Part shown: positions 1 to 8,799 of the stretch, piece after piece
Numbering within the stretch: position 1 is the first letter of the stretch
How the letters are laid out: each line of letters opens with the position of its first letter
Assembly: GCA_963780635.1 (NCBI GenBank)
Contig: CAWACW010000011.1
Coordinates: 620,001-684,000, forward strand
Direction: 5' to 3'
Length of the DNA stretch: 64,000 nt
Source: DATEPR01 sp963780635
Lineage (GTDB): Bacteria > Actinomycetota > Actinomycetes > Mycobacteriales > Pseudonocardiaceae
Translations under genes and position numbers: made by a program
Notes under the pieces: generated by a model
Database searches by the model: none
What the model saw: only the letters and a program-made list of their open reading frames with translations
Told to the model about the DNA's origin: nothing

Positions 1-1604
1 TGCATCGGCGCGGCCACCGCGTCGCCGGACACCGCGGTCGCGGACTTGCCGCCCGCACGCCTGCGCGGCTTGGCCTTGGTGGCCCCGCCACCGCCACCAC
101 CGATGGCCAGGTCACCGGGCAGCGACACCTCCAGCCGCCTGCCACCGACCTCGACGACCACGGTCTGCCGGGGCTCCGCCTCGTCCGCATCGGCGGCACC
201 CTCGAACGGCGGGATCGTGTTGTCGAAGTCGGTCTCGATCCACCGCGTGTGCACGGTGAAGCCGTTCTCGTCGCCGACGAACGCCGGGTCGCGCACGACG
301 GCCCGGTGGAACGGCAGCACCGTGGCCATGCCGGTGACGACCAGCTCGTCCAGGGCCCGGCGGGCACGCTCCAGGGCCTGCGTGCGGTCCTCACCGACGA
401 TGATCACCTTCGCCAGCAGCGAGTCGAACGCACCACCGATGACCGCTCCCGACTCGACGCCGGAGTCCACCCGGACGCCAGGGCCTTCGGGTGCGATCCA
501 CGTGGTGACCGTGCCGGGTGCCGGCAGGAAGTTGCGGCCCGCGTCCTCGCCGTTGATCCGGAACTCGATGGCGTGGCCGCGCGGCGTGGGGTCTTCGGTG
601 AACCGCAGCGGTTCGCCCGCCGCGATCCGGAACTGCTCGCGGACCAGGTCGACGCCCGCGGTCTCCTCGCTGACCGGGTGCTCGACCTGCAGCCGTGTGT
701 TGACCTCCAGGAACGAGATCGTGCCGTCGGTGCCGACCAGGTACTCGACCGTGCCCGCGCCGGAGTAGCCGGCCTCGGCGCAGATCGCCTTGGCGGACGC
801 GTGGATCGTGGCGCGCTGCTCGTCGGACAGGTACGGCGCGGGTGCCTCCTCGACGAGCTTCTGGTGGCGACGCTGCAACGAGCAGTCGCGGGTGCCGACG
901 ACGATCACGTTGCCGTGCTTGTCGGCCAGCACCTGGGCCTCGACGTGCCGCGGCTTGTCCAGGTAGCGCTCCACGAAGCACTCGCCGCGACCGAACGCGC
1001 TCACCGCCTCGCGCACGGCCGACTCGAACAGCTCGGGGATCTCCTCGCGGGTCCTGGCCACCTTCAGACCACGGCCGCCACCGCCGAACGCCGCCTTGAT
1101 CGCCACCGGCAGGCCGTACTCGTCGGCGAACGCGATGATCTCGTCCGGCCCGTTGACCGGCTCCGAGGTGCCGGGCACCAGTGGCGCGCCAGCCTTGGTC
1201 GCGATGTGCCGGGCGGTGACCTTGTCACCCAGGTCGCGGATGGCGTGCGGGTCCGGGCCGATCCAGATCAGGCCGGCATCGATCACGGCCTGCGCGAACT
1301 CGGCATTCTCGGACAGGAAGCCGTAGCCGGGGTGCACCGAGTCGGCATCGGCACGCTTGGCCACGTCGAGCAGCTTGTCGATGCTCAGGTAGGTGTCCCC
1401 GGGAGTGTTGCCGTGCAGGGCGAACGCCTCGTCGGCCAGTCGCGTGAACGGGGCGTCGCGGTCCGGATCGGCGTACACGGCCACGCTGGCCAGGCCTGCG
1501 TCCCGGCATGCCCGGATCACGCGCACCGCGATCTCGCCCCGGTTCGCGACCAACACCTTGCGCAGCGTCGTCGGTCCCTGCGCCGCCACACTCGGCTCGG
1601 GCAC
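1..1604 (-). CDS. accA3: Acetyl/propionyl-CoA carboxylase alpha chain (biotin carboxylase), C-terminus cut by window edge
   Basis: This is the alpha subunit of an acyl-CoA carboxylase. It carboxylates biotin with ATP and bicarbonate and hands the CO2 to the AccD carboxyltransferase in the cytoplasm. About 534 residues are visible. The N-terminal biotin carboxylase fold opens with KVLVANRGEIAVRVIRA, followed by GYGFLSENAEFA, the ATP-grasp glycine loop AAFGGGGRGLKV (about residue 173) and RLQVEHPVSEE (about residue 308). A Gly/Lys/Arg-rich linker then runs to the window edge, so the biotinyl domain with its MKM lysine lies outside. The GTG start at 1604 follows an AAGGAGG ribosome site at 1610-1616. 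Its carboxyltransferase and epsilon partners are at 5320-7261 on the same strand. The family call is firm; the accA3 symbol rests on gene order. Confidence 0.95.
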   Translation of the reverse strand, partial: MPEPSVAAQGPTTLRKVLVANRGEIAVRVIRACRDAGLASVAVYADPDRDAPFTRLADEAFALHGNTPGDTYLSIDKLLDVAKRADADSVHPGYGFLSENAEFAQAVIDAGLIWIGPDPHAIRDLGDKVTARHIATKAGAPLVPGTSEPVNGPDEIIAFADEYGLPVAIKAAFGGGGRGLKVARTREEIPELFESAVREAVSAFGRGECFVERYLDKPRHVEAQVLADKHGNVIVVGTRDCSLQRRHQKLVEEAPAPYLSDEQRATIHASAKAICAEAGYSGAGTVEYLVGTDGTISFLEVNTRLQVEHPVSEETAGVDLVREQFRIAAGEPLRFTEDPTPRGHAIEFRINGEDAGRNFLPAPGTVTTWIAPEGPGVRVDSGVESGAVIGGAFDSLLAKVIIVGEDRTQALERARRALDELVVTGMATVLPFHRAVVRDPAFVGDENGFTVHTRWIETDFDNTIPPFEGAADADEAEPRQTVVVEVGGRRLEVSLPGDLAIGGGGGGATKAKPRRRAGGKSATAVSGDAVAAPM

Positions 1605-1704
1605 GCCTACCTCCTTGATGACCGGTTTCCTACCCACCCGGCGTGCGGACGGGAGCTTTGCAGGCAGTTTACGGACTGCGCGACCAGCCGGAACGAGAGC
1701 AGCC

Positions 1705-2340
1705 TCACCCTTCGGCCGGCCACAGGTCCACCACGCTGACACCCACATCGGCCAGCAGTTGCCGGGTCAGCGGCAGGCTGATGCCGATCACGCTGGACGG
1801 GTCGCCGTCCACGCCCTCGACGAACCAGCCGCCCAGGCCGTCCAGGGTGAACCCGCCCGCGACGGCGAGCGGCTCGCCGGTGGCCAGGTACGCCTCCAGC
1901 TCGCGATCGGTGATGGTGGCGAAACGCACCTCGGTGCTCCGTACCCCGCCGGCGCGCGCGGTGACCACGCCGCCGGCCAGCCGCAGCACGGCGTGCCCGG
2001 TCAGCAGGTGCCCGGTGCCGCCGGACATGCCGGACCAGCGCTTGCGGGCGCGGTCGACAGTGCCCGGTTTGCCCACCAGTTCGGGACCGTCCGGGGTCGG
2101 CATGAACAGCATCGAGTCGCAGCCGACGACGACGACCTCGGGATGTTCGGTCAGCGTCGCGGCGACGGCCTCCGCCTTGGCCGTGGCCAGCGCGGCCACC
2201 GTGTCGGGCGGCGTCGGGTCGGTGAGCCCGGCGACCACGGCGTCCTCGTCGACGCCCGAGACGATCACCACCGGTTCGACGCCCGCGGCTCGGAGCACCG
2301 CACGCCGGGCCGGGGACGCGGAAGCGAGGACGAGTTGCAC
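1705..2340 (-). CDS. maf: Maf-family nucleoside triphosphate pyrophosphatase
   Basis: Maf proteins hydrolyse non-canonical or modified nucleoside triphosphates to monophosphates (house-cleaning) and are linked to septum-formation control. The 211-residue product begins VQLVLASASPARRAVL, the family's N-terminal substrate loop. It continues with VVVGCDSM and a C-terminal region containing GGFTLDGLGGWFVEGVDGD, which matches the usual length and layout. I take the GTG at 2340 as start because the Maf fold begins exactly there; upstream in-frame codons run through a hairpin. The gene lies between the efflux gene and accA3 on the same strand, the maf-accA3 neighbourhood known from mycobacteria. The ribosome site is weak. 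Confidence 0.92.
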   Translation of the reverse strand: MQLVLASASPARRAVLRAAGVEPVVIVSGVDEDAVVAGLTDPTPPDTVAALATAKAEAVAATLTEHPEVVVVGCDSMLFMPTPDGPELVGKPGTVDRARKRWSGMSGGTGHLLTGHAVLRLAGGVVTARAGGVRSTEVRFATITDRELEAYLATGEPLAVAGGFTLDGLGGWFVEGVDGDPSSVIGISLPLTRQLLADVGVSVVDLWPAEG

Positions 2341-2349
2341 GGCGGCAAA

Positions 2350-2385
2350 GGGTACGGGGCCGACCAACCGGCCGGCCCCGTACCC
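2350..2385 (-). terminator. Perfect 13-bp hairpin between the efflux gene and maf
   Basis: Bases 2350-2362 and 2373-2385 are exact reverse complements (13 GC-rich pairs) around a 10-base loop. On the minus strand the stem is followed by TTTG. It sits 8 bases after the efflux stop codon and 10 bases before the maf GTG. It could end the PadR-efflux transcript or act as an attenuator in front of maf. The short T-run makes termination likely but not certain. Confidence 0.6.
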
Positions 2386-2392
2386 CTGCGCG

Positions 2393-4048
2393 TCAGGCCA
2401 CGACGGCGTCCTCCTGCTGCTGCGGAGGCGGCGGAGCGGCCACCGCGGGACGGCGCGGGCGCCTGGCCATCGCGATGCAGGCGATCGCACCCAGCGCGAT
2501 CACGGCGGCGGGCAGGATCAGTGTGACCTTGGCCGCGTCGGTGAAGCCGGTGTCGAACACGGTCGCGCCGAGCCGGCACACCTGTGCCGCCGCCGACGCC
2601 GGCACGCCGGGGGGCAGCTGGCAGCCGCCCGCACCGCCCTCCGCCGAGGCCGAACTGGCTGCCTGTGCCATGCCGTTGACGAAGTCGGCACGGAACGCGG
2701 CAGGCAGCTGCGTGGCCGCGGTCACGGCTGCCGCGTGCAGGGACACGGTCAGCCTGGCCTGCAACAGCACGCCGATCGCCGCGCTGCCCAGCACGCCGCC
2801 GACCTGCCGGGTCGTGTTGAAGACGCCGGACGCGGCACCCATCAGCGGCGGCGCGACTGTGCTGGTCGCCAGGTTCGCCAGTGGCGAGAAGATGCAGCCG
2901 ATGCCCAGGCCTGCCACGACCAGCGGCCCGACCAGCGTCCACACGTTGATGCCGACGTTGATCTGCACCGCGAGCCAGGCGACACCCACAGCCAGCGCGA
3001 CGAACCCGAACATCGCCACGTACTTGCCGGACAACCGGTCGGACAGCCTGCCCGCGAACGGCGCGACCACCCCGGACACCAGCGACATCGGCAGCGTCAC
3101 CAGGCCCGACTCCACCGGCGACAGCCCGAGCACGGACTGCACGAAGATGATCACGGGCAGGAACATGCCCGTGATCGAGAACCCGATGCAGACATTGGCC
3201 AGATTGGCGGCGGAGAACGTGCGGTGGCCGAACAACGACAGCGGCAGCAGCGGCTCGTTGCGGTTCACCCGCTGCCAGATCACGAACAGGATCAGCAGCA
3301 CCACGCCCAGGCCGATGATCTCCGGGATGCCGATCGGCCCCCACACCGCGCCCCAGTCGTACTGCTGCCCGTTCTGCACGCCGAACACGATCGCGAGCAG
3401 GCCGAGACTGAACAGAACGGTGCCCAGCACGTCGAACCGGTGCTGGTTGCGCTTCTGGCGGCCCGGCACGAACAGTATCGCGAGCACGAAGCCGATCACG
3501 CCGATCGGCACGTTCACCATGAAGATCCACTGCCAGCCCAGGTTGTCCACCAGCACGCCGCCCAGCAGCGGTCCCGCGATCGTGGCGACACCGGCCACCG
3601 CGCCCCACATACCCATCGGCGCGCCCCGGCGCGCCGGCGGGAACATCGCGGTGATGAAGGACATCGTCTGCGGTGCCATCGCGGCGGCGCCCAGACCCTG
3701 CACGGCGCGTGCCGCGATCAGCAGCCCGGGTGTGCCCGCCAGACCGCAGCACAGCGACGCGAGCGTGAAGATCGACAGGCCGATGAGGAACATCGGCTTG
3801 CGGCCCACCCGGTCACCGAGCCGGCCGGTGAGCAACAGCGGCACCGCGTAGGTGAGCAGGTAGACGCTGTTCACCCAGATGATCTGGTTCAGCGTTGCGT
3901 GCAGGCTGCCCCGCAGCATGGCCGGAATCGCCACGTTGACGATCGTGGTGTCGAGCATGATCATGAAGAAGCCGATGGACAGCGCCCCTAACGCGGCCCA
4001 TGGGTTGACCTGTCTGCGGCCGACTGTCACGGCCGGGATGTCGCTCAT
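2393..4048 (-). CDS. MFS drug/proton antiporter, DHA2 (14-TM, EmrB/QacA) family
   Basis: A 551-residue inner-membrane exporter. DHA2-family signatures are visible: the first membrane helix with LDTTIVNVAIPAM, motif A GRLGDRVGRKPM in the second loop, and motif C (GVATIAGPLLGGVLVDNLG) followed by GWQWIFMVNVPIG. Length and hydrophobic pattern fit 14 helices, and the C-terminal tail is Pro/Gln-rich and cytoplasmic. The ATG at 4048 overlaps the stop codon of the upstream padR gene (ATGA at 4045-4048), so the two are translationally coupled. The substrate cannot be read from sequence; a PadR-controlled DHA2 pump is typically a multidrug or natural-product exporter. The local regulator and operator suggest induction by its ligand. 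Confidence 0.92.
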   Translation of the reverse strand: MSDIPAVTVGRRQVNPWAALGALSIGFFMIMLDTTIVNVAIPAMLRGSLHATLNQIIWVNSVYLLTYAVPLLLTGRLGDRVGRKPMFLIGLSIFTLASLCCGLAGTPGLLIAARAVQGLGAAAMAPQTMSFITAMFPPARRGAPMGMWGAVAGVATIAGPLLGGVLVDNLGWQWIFMVNVPIGVIGFVLAILFVPGRQKRNQHRFDVLGTVLFSLGLLAIVFGVQNGQQYDWGAVWGPIGIPEIIGLGVVLLILFVIWQRVNRNEPLLPLSLFGHRTFSAANLANVCIGFSITGMFLPVIIFVQSVLGLSPVESGLVTLPMSLVSGVVAPFAGRLSDRLSGKYVAMFGFVALAVGVAWLAVQINVGINVWTLVGPLVVAGLGIGCIFSPLANLATSTVAPPLMGAASGVFNTTRQVGGVLGSAAIGVLLQARLTVSLHAAAVTAATQLPAAFRADFVNGMAQAASSASAEGGAGGCQLPPGVPASAAAQVCRLGATVFDTGFTDAAKVTLILPAAVIALGAIACIAMARRPRRPAVAAPPPPQQQEDAVVA

Positions 4049-4692
4049 CGTGCGTGCTCCTGCTTCCCCTTGTCCACCAGACCCAGCAGCGGCTGGAGCC
4101 GGTCGGATCCGTCCTTTCCGGCGCCGGGGCCGATCGGCCACGTCAGCTGCCGGGTTTCCAGTCGTTCGATCAACGCCTGTGTCCAGGCCAGCTCGGTCTC
4201 CCGCTGGGCGACCCGGAGGTCGACGTCGATCCAGTACAGCTCGTGCACCTCACACTCGGTGAGCCGTTCGCGGATGACCCGTTCCGCTGCGACGCCCGCC
4301 GCCAGGGAGATCGCCCGCCTGCGCAGTTGCACGAGAGCGTCCGCCCGGTCCAGCGTGTGCAGGAGCGCGACGGCCACCGCGTACTGCGGGTACTCGGTGG
4401 CCGGCTCGGCGATGATCGAGCGCAGCCGGGCCGCGAAGGCGTCCCGGCCGACGTCGGTGAGCCGGTAGGTGGTGCGCTCGGGCCGACGGCCCTCCCGGCT
4501 GGTCTCCACGGCCTGGATCAGGCCGTCCCTCTCCAGCCGGTCGATCGTGTGGTACAGCGAGCCGGTGGTCAGTTTGACCAGCCGCCACGCCTCCCGTTCC
4601 TGCATGGTCTGGTGAATCTCGTACGGGTGCTTCGGCCCATCGTGCAGTACTTCCATGGCAGCCAGGGCCAACGGCGTGAGTCCTCCAGGCAC
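4045..4692 (-). CDS. PadR-family transcriptional regulator
   Basis: A 215-residue regulator. Its N-terminal winged helix (about residues 5-90) carries the PadR hallmarks HPYEIHQTMQ, KLTTGSLYHTIDRLERDGLI and the wing RPERTTYRLTDVGR. The C-terminal half is a Vir_act_alpha_C-type dimerisation helix bundle. The GTG at 4692 is chosen because the PadR fold begins immediately (GGLTPLALAAMEVL). The gene overlaps the efflux gene by four bases and very likely represses it. A perfect palindrome 32 bases upstream of the start is the obvious operator. Confidence 0.9.
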   Translation of the reverse strand: MPGGLTPLALAAMEVLHDGPKHPYEIHQTMQEREAWRLVKLTTGSLYHTIDRLERDGLIQAVETSREGRRPERTTYRLTDVGRDAFAARLRSIIAEPATEYPQYAVAVALLHTLDRADALVQLRRRAISLAAGVAAERVIRERLTECEVHELYWIDVDLRVAQRETELAWTQALIERLETRQLTWPIGPGAGKDGSDRLQPLLGLVDKGKQEHAR

Positions 4693-4723
4693 TGCTTGCC
4701 CCCGATCAATCAATCCGCGCCAA

Positions 4724-4741
4724 ATATTCCACGTGGAATAT
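4724..4741. promoter_or_regulatory. 18-bp perfect palindrome, candidate PadR operator
   Basis: The sequence ATATTCCACGTGGAATAT is identical on both strands and is conspicuously AT-rich in a high-GC region. It lies 32 bases upstream of the padR start codon, where a promoter would be. PadR proteins bind inverted repeats and commonly repress their own operon, so autoregulation through this site is the simplest reading. The palindrome is observed; the function is inferred. Confidence 0.7.
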
Positions 4742-4899
4742 ACAGAGTGGGAGCCCGAAGTCAAACCCGATGAGGTGGAGCCCGCGGCTCGGTGACGCAC
4801 GGCCCGTTCAACGGCCGAGACAGCGCACGGCAGCGCCAACACGAGCCGGACCGGCCTGTTTGTTGCTGTCGGCCGGCGGTCCTGGCCACGGCGGTCCTG

Positions 4900-5300
4900 G
4901 CCACGGCGGTCGTGCTGAGGCGACCGTGCTGAGGCGACCGTGCTGAGGCGACCGGCGTGCCGCGACAGCAGCTCCGGCGGAGTGTGGACGGATCCGCCCG
5001 CCACGGTGCGGCTGGCGCCGACCGGCGAGCGGCTGGACCCACGCGCTCGACCGGCCACCGGACCACCGATCAGACGGTGATCGGGCGCCGATCAGGCGGT
5101 GGTCAGGCGGTGGTCAGGCGCCGATCAGGCGGTGGTCAGGCGATGATCGGGCGCCGATCGGCGAGCGGCTGGACGCACGTGCTCGACCGGTCACCGGACC
5201 ACCGTGATCGGGCGGTGATCGGGCGCCGATCGGGCCGTGATCGGGCGGTGATAGACCGGTCACCGGACCGCCGATCGGGCGCTGTTCGGGCGGTGATCGG
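4900..5300. repeat. Non-coding region of short direct repeats
   Basis: I see no gene between padR (start 4692) and accE (stop 5320). The stretch 4900-4950 repeats a unit resembling GTGCTGAGGCGACC. From about 5070 to 5300 the sequence cycles through variants of GATCGGGCGCCGATC and CAGGCGGTGGT. A longer direct repeat, beginning GGCGAGCGGCTGGAC, occurs at 5024 and again at 5160. Reading frames here are low-complexity artefacts of the repeat. Confidence 0.7.
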
Positions 5301-5319
5301 AGTGGTCCGGCTGGTCGGG

Positions 5320-5544
5320 TCAGCCGGGGAAGGCCGATGCGCGCCAGGCGCCTGGGCCGGTGGGCAACTGGCGGCGAACCAGGCTCGCGCGGTCGGCCCA
5401 GCGGGACCGCGGCGGTCGCGCGCCGGAATCTCCGTCGCCGGCCGCCGCCAGGCTCGCGACGACCGCGGTCACCGCCGCCAGTTCCTCGTCGTCGGGCGCG
5501 CCCCGGACGATCCGGAGCAGCGGCCGCTCGGCCGGGTCCGTCAT
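5320..5544 (-). CDS. accE: Acyl-CoA carboxylase epsilon subunit
   Basis: A 74-residue protein of the small actinobacterial epsilon family that binds the carboxyltransferase and stimulates the holoenzyme. The diagnostic features are IVRGAPDDEELAAVTAVVA near the N-terminus and the tail WADRASL...GPGAWRASAFPG. The ATG at 5544 follows a GGGAGG ribosome site. It lies 64 bases downstream of accD5 on the same strand, the standard accD5-accE order, so the two are probably co-transcribed. Confidence 0.9.
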   Translation of the reverse strand: MTDPAERPLLRIVRGAPDDEELAAVTAVVASLAAAGDGDSGARPPRSRWADRASLVRRQLPTGPGAWRASAFPG

Positions 5545-5608
5545 GGTGCCTCCCGTGGTGTTTGCGCACACCTCTACGTCGAACGAGCCGCCCCGGATCC
5601 GACGCCGC

Positions 5609-7261
5609 CTACAGCGGAATGTTGCCGTGCTTCTTCGGCGGCAGCGTCTTGCGCTTCTCCCGCAGCATCGCCAGCGACCGGGCCACGTAGCCGCGGGTGA
5701 ACGACGGCGGGATGACCGAGTCGACATAGCCGCGTTCCGCCGCGATGTACGGGTTGAGCAGCGTGTCCTCGTACTCCTGGTCCAGCTTGGCCCGCAGCGC
5801 GTTCACGTCCTCGCCGCGCTCGGCGGCCGCGGCGAGCGTCCTGCGGTGCACGATGTTCGACGCGCCCGACGCTCCCATCACCGCGATCTGCGCCGTCGGC
5901 CAGGCGAGGTTCACGTCCGCGCCCAGGTGCTTGGACCCCATCACGTCATACGCGCCGCCGTACGCCTTGCGGGTGATCACCGTGACCAGCGGCACGGTCG
6001 CCTCGGCGTACGCGTAGATCAGCTTCGCGCCGCGCCGGATGATGCCGTTCCACTCCTGGTCGGTGCCCGGCAGGAAGCCGGGCACGTCGACGAAGGTCAG
6101 CACGGGCACGTTGAAAGCGTCACACGTGCGCACGAACCGGGCCGCCTTCTCGGCTGCGTTGATGTCCAGGCAGCCGGCGAACTGCGTCGGCTGGTTGGCC
6201 ACCACGCCGACGCTCTGCCCGTCCACCCGGCCGAAGCCGACCACGATGTTGGGCGCGTACAGCTGCTGCACCTCGAGGAACTCGCCCTCGTCCAGGACCC
6301 GGGTGATGACCTCGTGGATGTCGTAGGGCTGGTTCGCCGAGTCGGGGATCAGAGTGTCCAGCTCGCGGTCGGAGTCGGTGATCGAGTCCGCGATCGACCC
6401 GGGCACGCTGTCGCCGGTGTCGTGGAACGCGGGCGGCTCGGCGAGGTTGTTCGACGGCAGGTAGGACAGCAGCTCCTTGACGTAGGAGACGGCGTCCTCC
6501 TCGTCGGTGCCCAGGTAGTGCGCGTTGCCCGACTTGGTGTTGTGCGTGCGCGCGCCGCCCAGTTCCTCGAACGACACCTCTTCGCCGGTGACCGTCTTGA
6601 CCACGTCCGGTCCGGTGATGAACATCTGCGAGGTCTTGTCGACCATCACCACGAAGTCGGTCAGCGCGGGCGAGTAGACGTGGCCGCCCGCGTTCGCGCC
6701 CATGATCAGCGAGATCTGCGGGATCACGCCGGACGCGTGCGTGTTGCGGCGGAAGATCTCGCCGTACAGGCCCAGCGAGACGACACCCTCCTGGATGCGC
6801 GCACCGCCGCCCTCGTTGATGCCGACGATGGGCCTGCCCGTGGTGAGTGCGAGGTCCATCACCTTGACGATCTTCTCGCCGTAGACCTCACCCAGCGACC
6901 CGCCGAACACCGTGACGTCCTGGCTGAACACGCACACGCCCCGGCCGTCGACCGTGCCGTAGCCGGTGACCACGCCGTCGCCGTAGGGGCGGTTGTGTTC
7001 CTGGCCGAAGTTCGTCGACCGGTGCCTGGCCAGCTCGTCCAGCTCGACGAACGAACCCGGGTCCAGGAGCATGTCGATCCGCTCGCGTGCCGTCTTCTTG
7101 CCCTTGGCGTGCTGCCGCTCGACCGCGCGCTCCGAGCCCGCGTGCACGGCCTCCTCGTTGCGGCGGTACAGGTCGGCCAGCTTGCCTGCCGTCGTGTGGA
7201 CGTCCGGCTGGTCAGGCGATTCCTCGCTCGGGTCCCCGATGGGCACGGTCGCGCTGCTCAT
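5609..7261 (-). CDS. accD5: Propionyl/acetyl-CoA carboxylase beta chain (carboxyltransferase)
   Basis: A 550-residue carboxyltransferase that transfers carboxyl from biotin to propionyl- or acetyl-CoA, giving methylmalonyl- or malonyl-CoA for fatty-acid and polyketide building. Motifs include NEGGGARIQEGV, SLIMGANAGGHVYSPAL, FVDVPGFLPGTDQEWNGII and ITRKAYGGAYDVMGSKHLGA, the paired crotonase-like halves that hold the two oxyanion holes. The ATG at 7261 is preferred over in-frame codons further upstream because the family N-terminus starts there. It is divergent from birA and followed by accE. The biotinylated partner AccA3 is at 1-1604. Propionyl preference is inferred from similarity to AccD5, not shown. 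Confidence 0.95.
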   Translation of the reverse strand: MSSATVPIGDPSEESPDQPDVHTTAGKLADLYRRNEEAVHAGSERAVERQHAKGKKTARERIDMLLDPGSFVELDELARHRSTNFGQEHNRPYGDGVVTGYGTVDGRGVCVFSQDVTVFGGSLGEVYGEKIVKVMDLALTTGRPIVGINEGGGARIQEGVVSLGLYGEIFRRNTHASGVIPQISLIMGANAGGHVYSPALTDFVVMVDKTSQMFITGPDVVKTVTGEEVSFEELGGARTHNTKSGNAHYLGTDEEDAVSYVKELLSYLPSNNLAEPPAFHDTGDSVPGSIADSITDSDRELDTLIPDSANQPYDIHEVITRVLDEGEFLEVQQLYAPNIVVGFGRVDGQSVGVVANQPTQFAGCLDINAAEKAARFVRTCDAFNVPVLTFVDVPGFLPGTDQEWNGIIRRGAKLIYAYAEATVPLVTVITRKAYGGAYDVMGSKHLGADVNLAWPTAQIAVMGASGASNIVHRRTLAAAAERGEDVNALRAKLDQEYEDTLLNPYIAAERGYVDSVIPPSFTRGYVARSLAMLREKRKTLPPKKHGNIPL

Positions 7262-7426
7262 GACCAGCAAGCCTAGCCACGGTCGCCGTCCGCACCGGCC
7301 GGGCGTTGCCCACGTCACGGACTTGACCTGCACCCAGGTCGAGGTCGCACGCTGTGCGGCGTGCCCGTCCCGCGGCCGTCCCGCTCCGACCGGTCCGCGG
7401 GAACGGGCACTCCTATCCTGTGCCGG

Positions 7427-8215
7427 GTGAACCCCAACTCCCTGCGCGCGGCCCTCGTCCCGCCCTACGCGGCCGTGGAGGTCGTGGCCAGCACGGCGTC
7501 CACCAACGCGGACCTCGTCGTCGCGGCCGGCCGGGGCGCCGCGGACCGGACCGTGCTGATCGCCGAGCGGCAGACCGCGGGCCAGGGCAGGCGGTCGCGG
7601 ACCTGGGCCTCACCGGTGGGCGGCCTGTACCTCAGCGTGCTGCTGCGGCCCACCGAGGTGCCCCCGCGGCGGCGGGCCTGGCTGACCATGCTGGCCGGGA
7701 TCGCGCTGGTGCGCACGGCCCGGTGGGCGGGTGCGCAAGCCGTGCTGAAGTGGCCCAACGACCTGCTGCTCGGCCCGGACCGCGGCAAGGGCGCCGGCGT
7801 GCTCGCGGAGGCCATCGACGGTGGCGTCGTACTCGGTATCGGGCTCAACGTGGCGTCACTGTCCGAGGACGTGCCGCCCGGTGCCGGTGGCCTCGCGGCC
7901 ACGTCGCTGGCCGATACGGGCGCCACCCGCCTGGACCGCGCCGATCTCGCGATCCGGCTGCTCACCGAGGTCGCGACGCTGGAGGACGCCTGGCGCGCCG
8001 CGGGCGGCGACCCCGAGACGGCCGGGATGCACAGCGAGTACGTCGGCTACAGCGCGACCGTCGGCGACGAGGTCCGGGTCGAACTGCCCGCGCGCACGCT
8101 CACCGGCGTCGCCACCGGCATCGGCCCGGACGGCAGCCTGCTGCTGCGCACGGCCGACGGCACCGACCACACCGTGTCCGCTGGCGACGTGGTCCATCTG
8201 CGTGTGACTGACTGA
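7427..8215 (+). CDS. birA: Biotin-[acetyl-CoA-carboxylase] ligase (monofunctional BirA)
   Basis: A 262-residue enzyme that activates biotin with ATP and attaches it to the lysine of the carboxylase carrier domain. The ligase motifs are present: STASTNADL, ERQTAGQGRRSRTWASPVGG (biotin/AMP loop), LKWPNDLLL and GIGLNV, with a small C-terminal SH3-like domain. There is no N-terminal helix-turn-helix, so it is the class I ligase without repressor function that is usual in actinobacteria. The GTG at 7427 starts just before the catalytic domain. It is divergent from accD5 and sits among its substrates' genes. Confidence 0.94.
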   Translation: MNPNSLRAALVPPYAAVEVVASTASTNADLVVAAGRGAADRTVLIAERQTAGQGRRSRTWASPVGGLYLSVLLRPTEVPPRRRAWLTMLAGIALVRTARWAGAQAVLKWPNDLLLGPDRGKGAGVLAEAIDGGVVLGIGLNVASLSEDVPPGAGGLAATSLADTGATRLDRADLAIRLLTEVATLEDAWRAAGGDPETAGMHSEYVGYSATVGDEVRVELPARTLTGVATGIGPDGSLLLRTADGTDHTVSAGDVVHLRVTD

Positions 8216-8273
8216 TCGACAGGCCCGCACGCAGTACCGTGAATCCAGGCCCGCAACCCGACGGAGGATCGAC

Positions 8274-8798
8274 GTGGCGTACCCCGACAACGTCCTGACC
8301 GAGGGCGAGGAGGTGGTGATCCACAAGCACCCGCACTGGAAGATGCTGATCCTGCCGGTCCTGGCCTTCCTGATCGCCGTCGCCGCCGCCGCGTACCTGG
8401 AAGCCTTGGTAAACAAGCAGACCTGGCACTTTCCGGCGCAGATCGCGATCGTGGTCGTCGCCGTCCTGGTCATCGTGTGGCTGACGATCATGCCGCTGAT
8501 GCGCTGGCGCACCACCCACTTCATCGTGACCACCGACCGCGTCATGGTGCGCGACGGCATCCTCAACCGGACCGGCATGGACATCCCGCTGTCCCGGATC
8601 AACAGCGTCCGCTTCGAGCACGGCCTGATCGACCGCATCTGGGGCGCGGGCACGCTGATCATCGAGTCGGCGTCGGACGAACCGCTGGAGTTCGACGACA
8701 TCCCGAACGTCGAGTACGTCCACTCGCTGCTCTACCGCGAGGTCAACGACAACCCGAACGACGACTTCCGGGCCACCCGCTACTCCGGGGAGCGCTGA
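8274..8798 (+). CDS. PH-domain (bPH2/YdbS-like) membrane protein
   Basis: A 174-residue membrane protein. After the N-terminal segment TEGEEVVIHKHPHWK come two hydrophobic helices (about residues 24-45 and 54-74), then a cytoplasmic bacterial pleckstrin-homology domain with THFIVTTDRVMVRDGILNRT and the typical SRINSVRFEHGLIDRIWGAG. The GTG at 8274 follows ACGGAGG. The neighbouring HMG-CoA lyase begins one base after its stop, so they share a transcript. Rv3278c is the mycobacterial counterpart by position. The molecular role is unknown. Confidence 0.88.
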   Translation: MAYPDNVLTEGEEVVIHKHPHWKMLILPVLAFLIAVAAAAYLEALVNKQTWHFPAQIAIVVVAVLVIVWLTIMPLMRWRTTHFIVTTDRVMVRDGILNRTGMDIPLSRINSVRFEHGLIDRIWGAGTLIIESASDEPLEFDDIPNVEYVHSLLYREVNDNPNDDFRATRYSGER

Positions 8799-8799
8799 C

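Noticed and set aside
249..1739. A ~500-codon plus-strand frame opposite accA3
   Set aside because: Arg/His/Gln-rich shadow of the biotin carboxylase gene with no family features.
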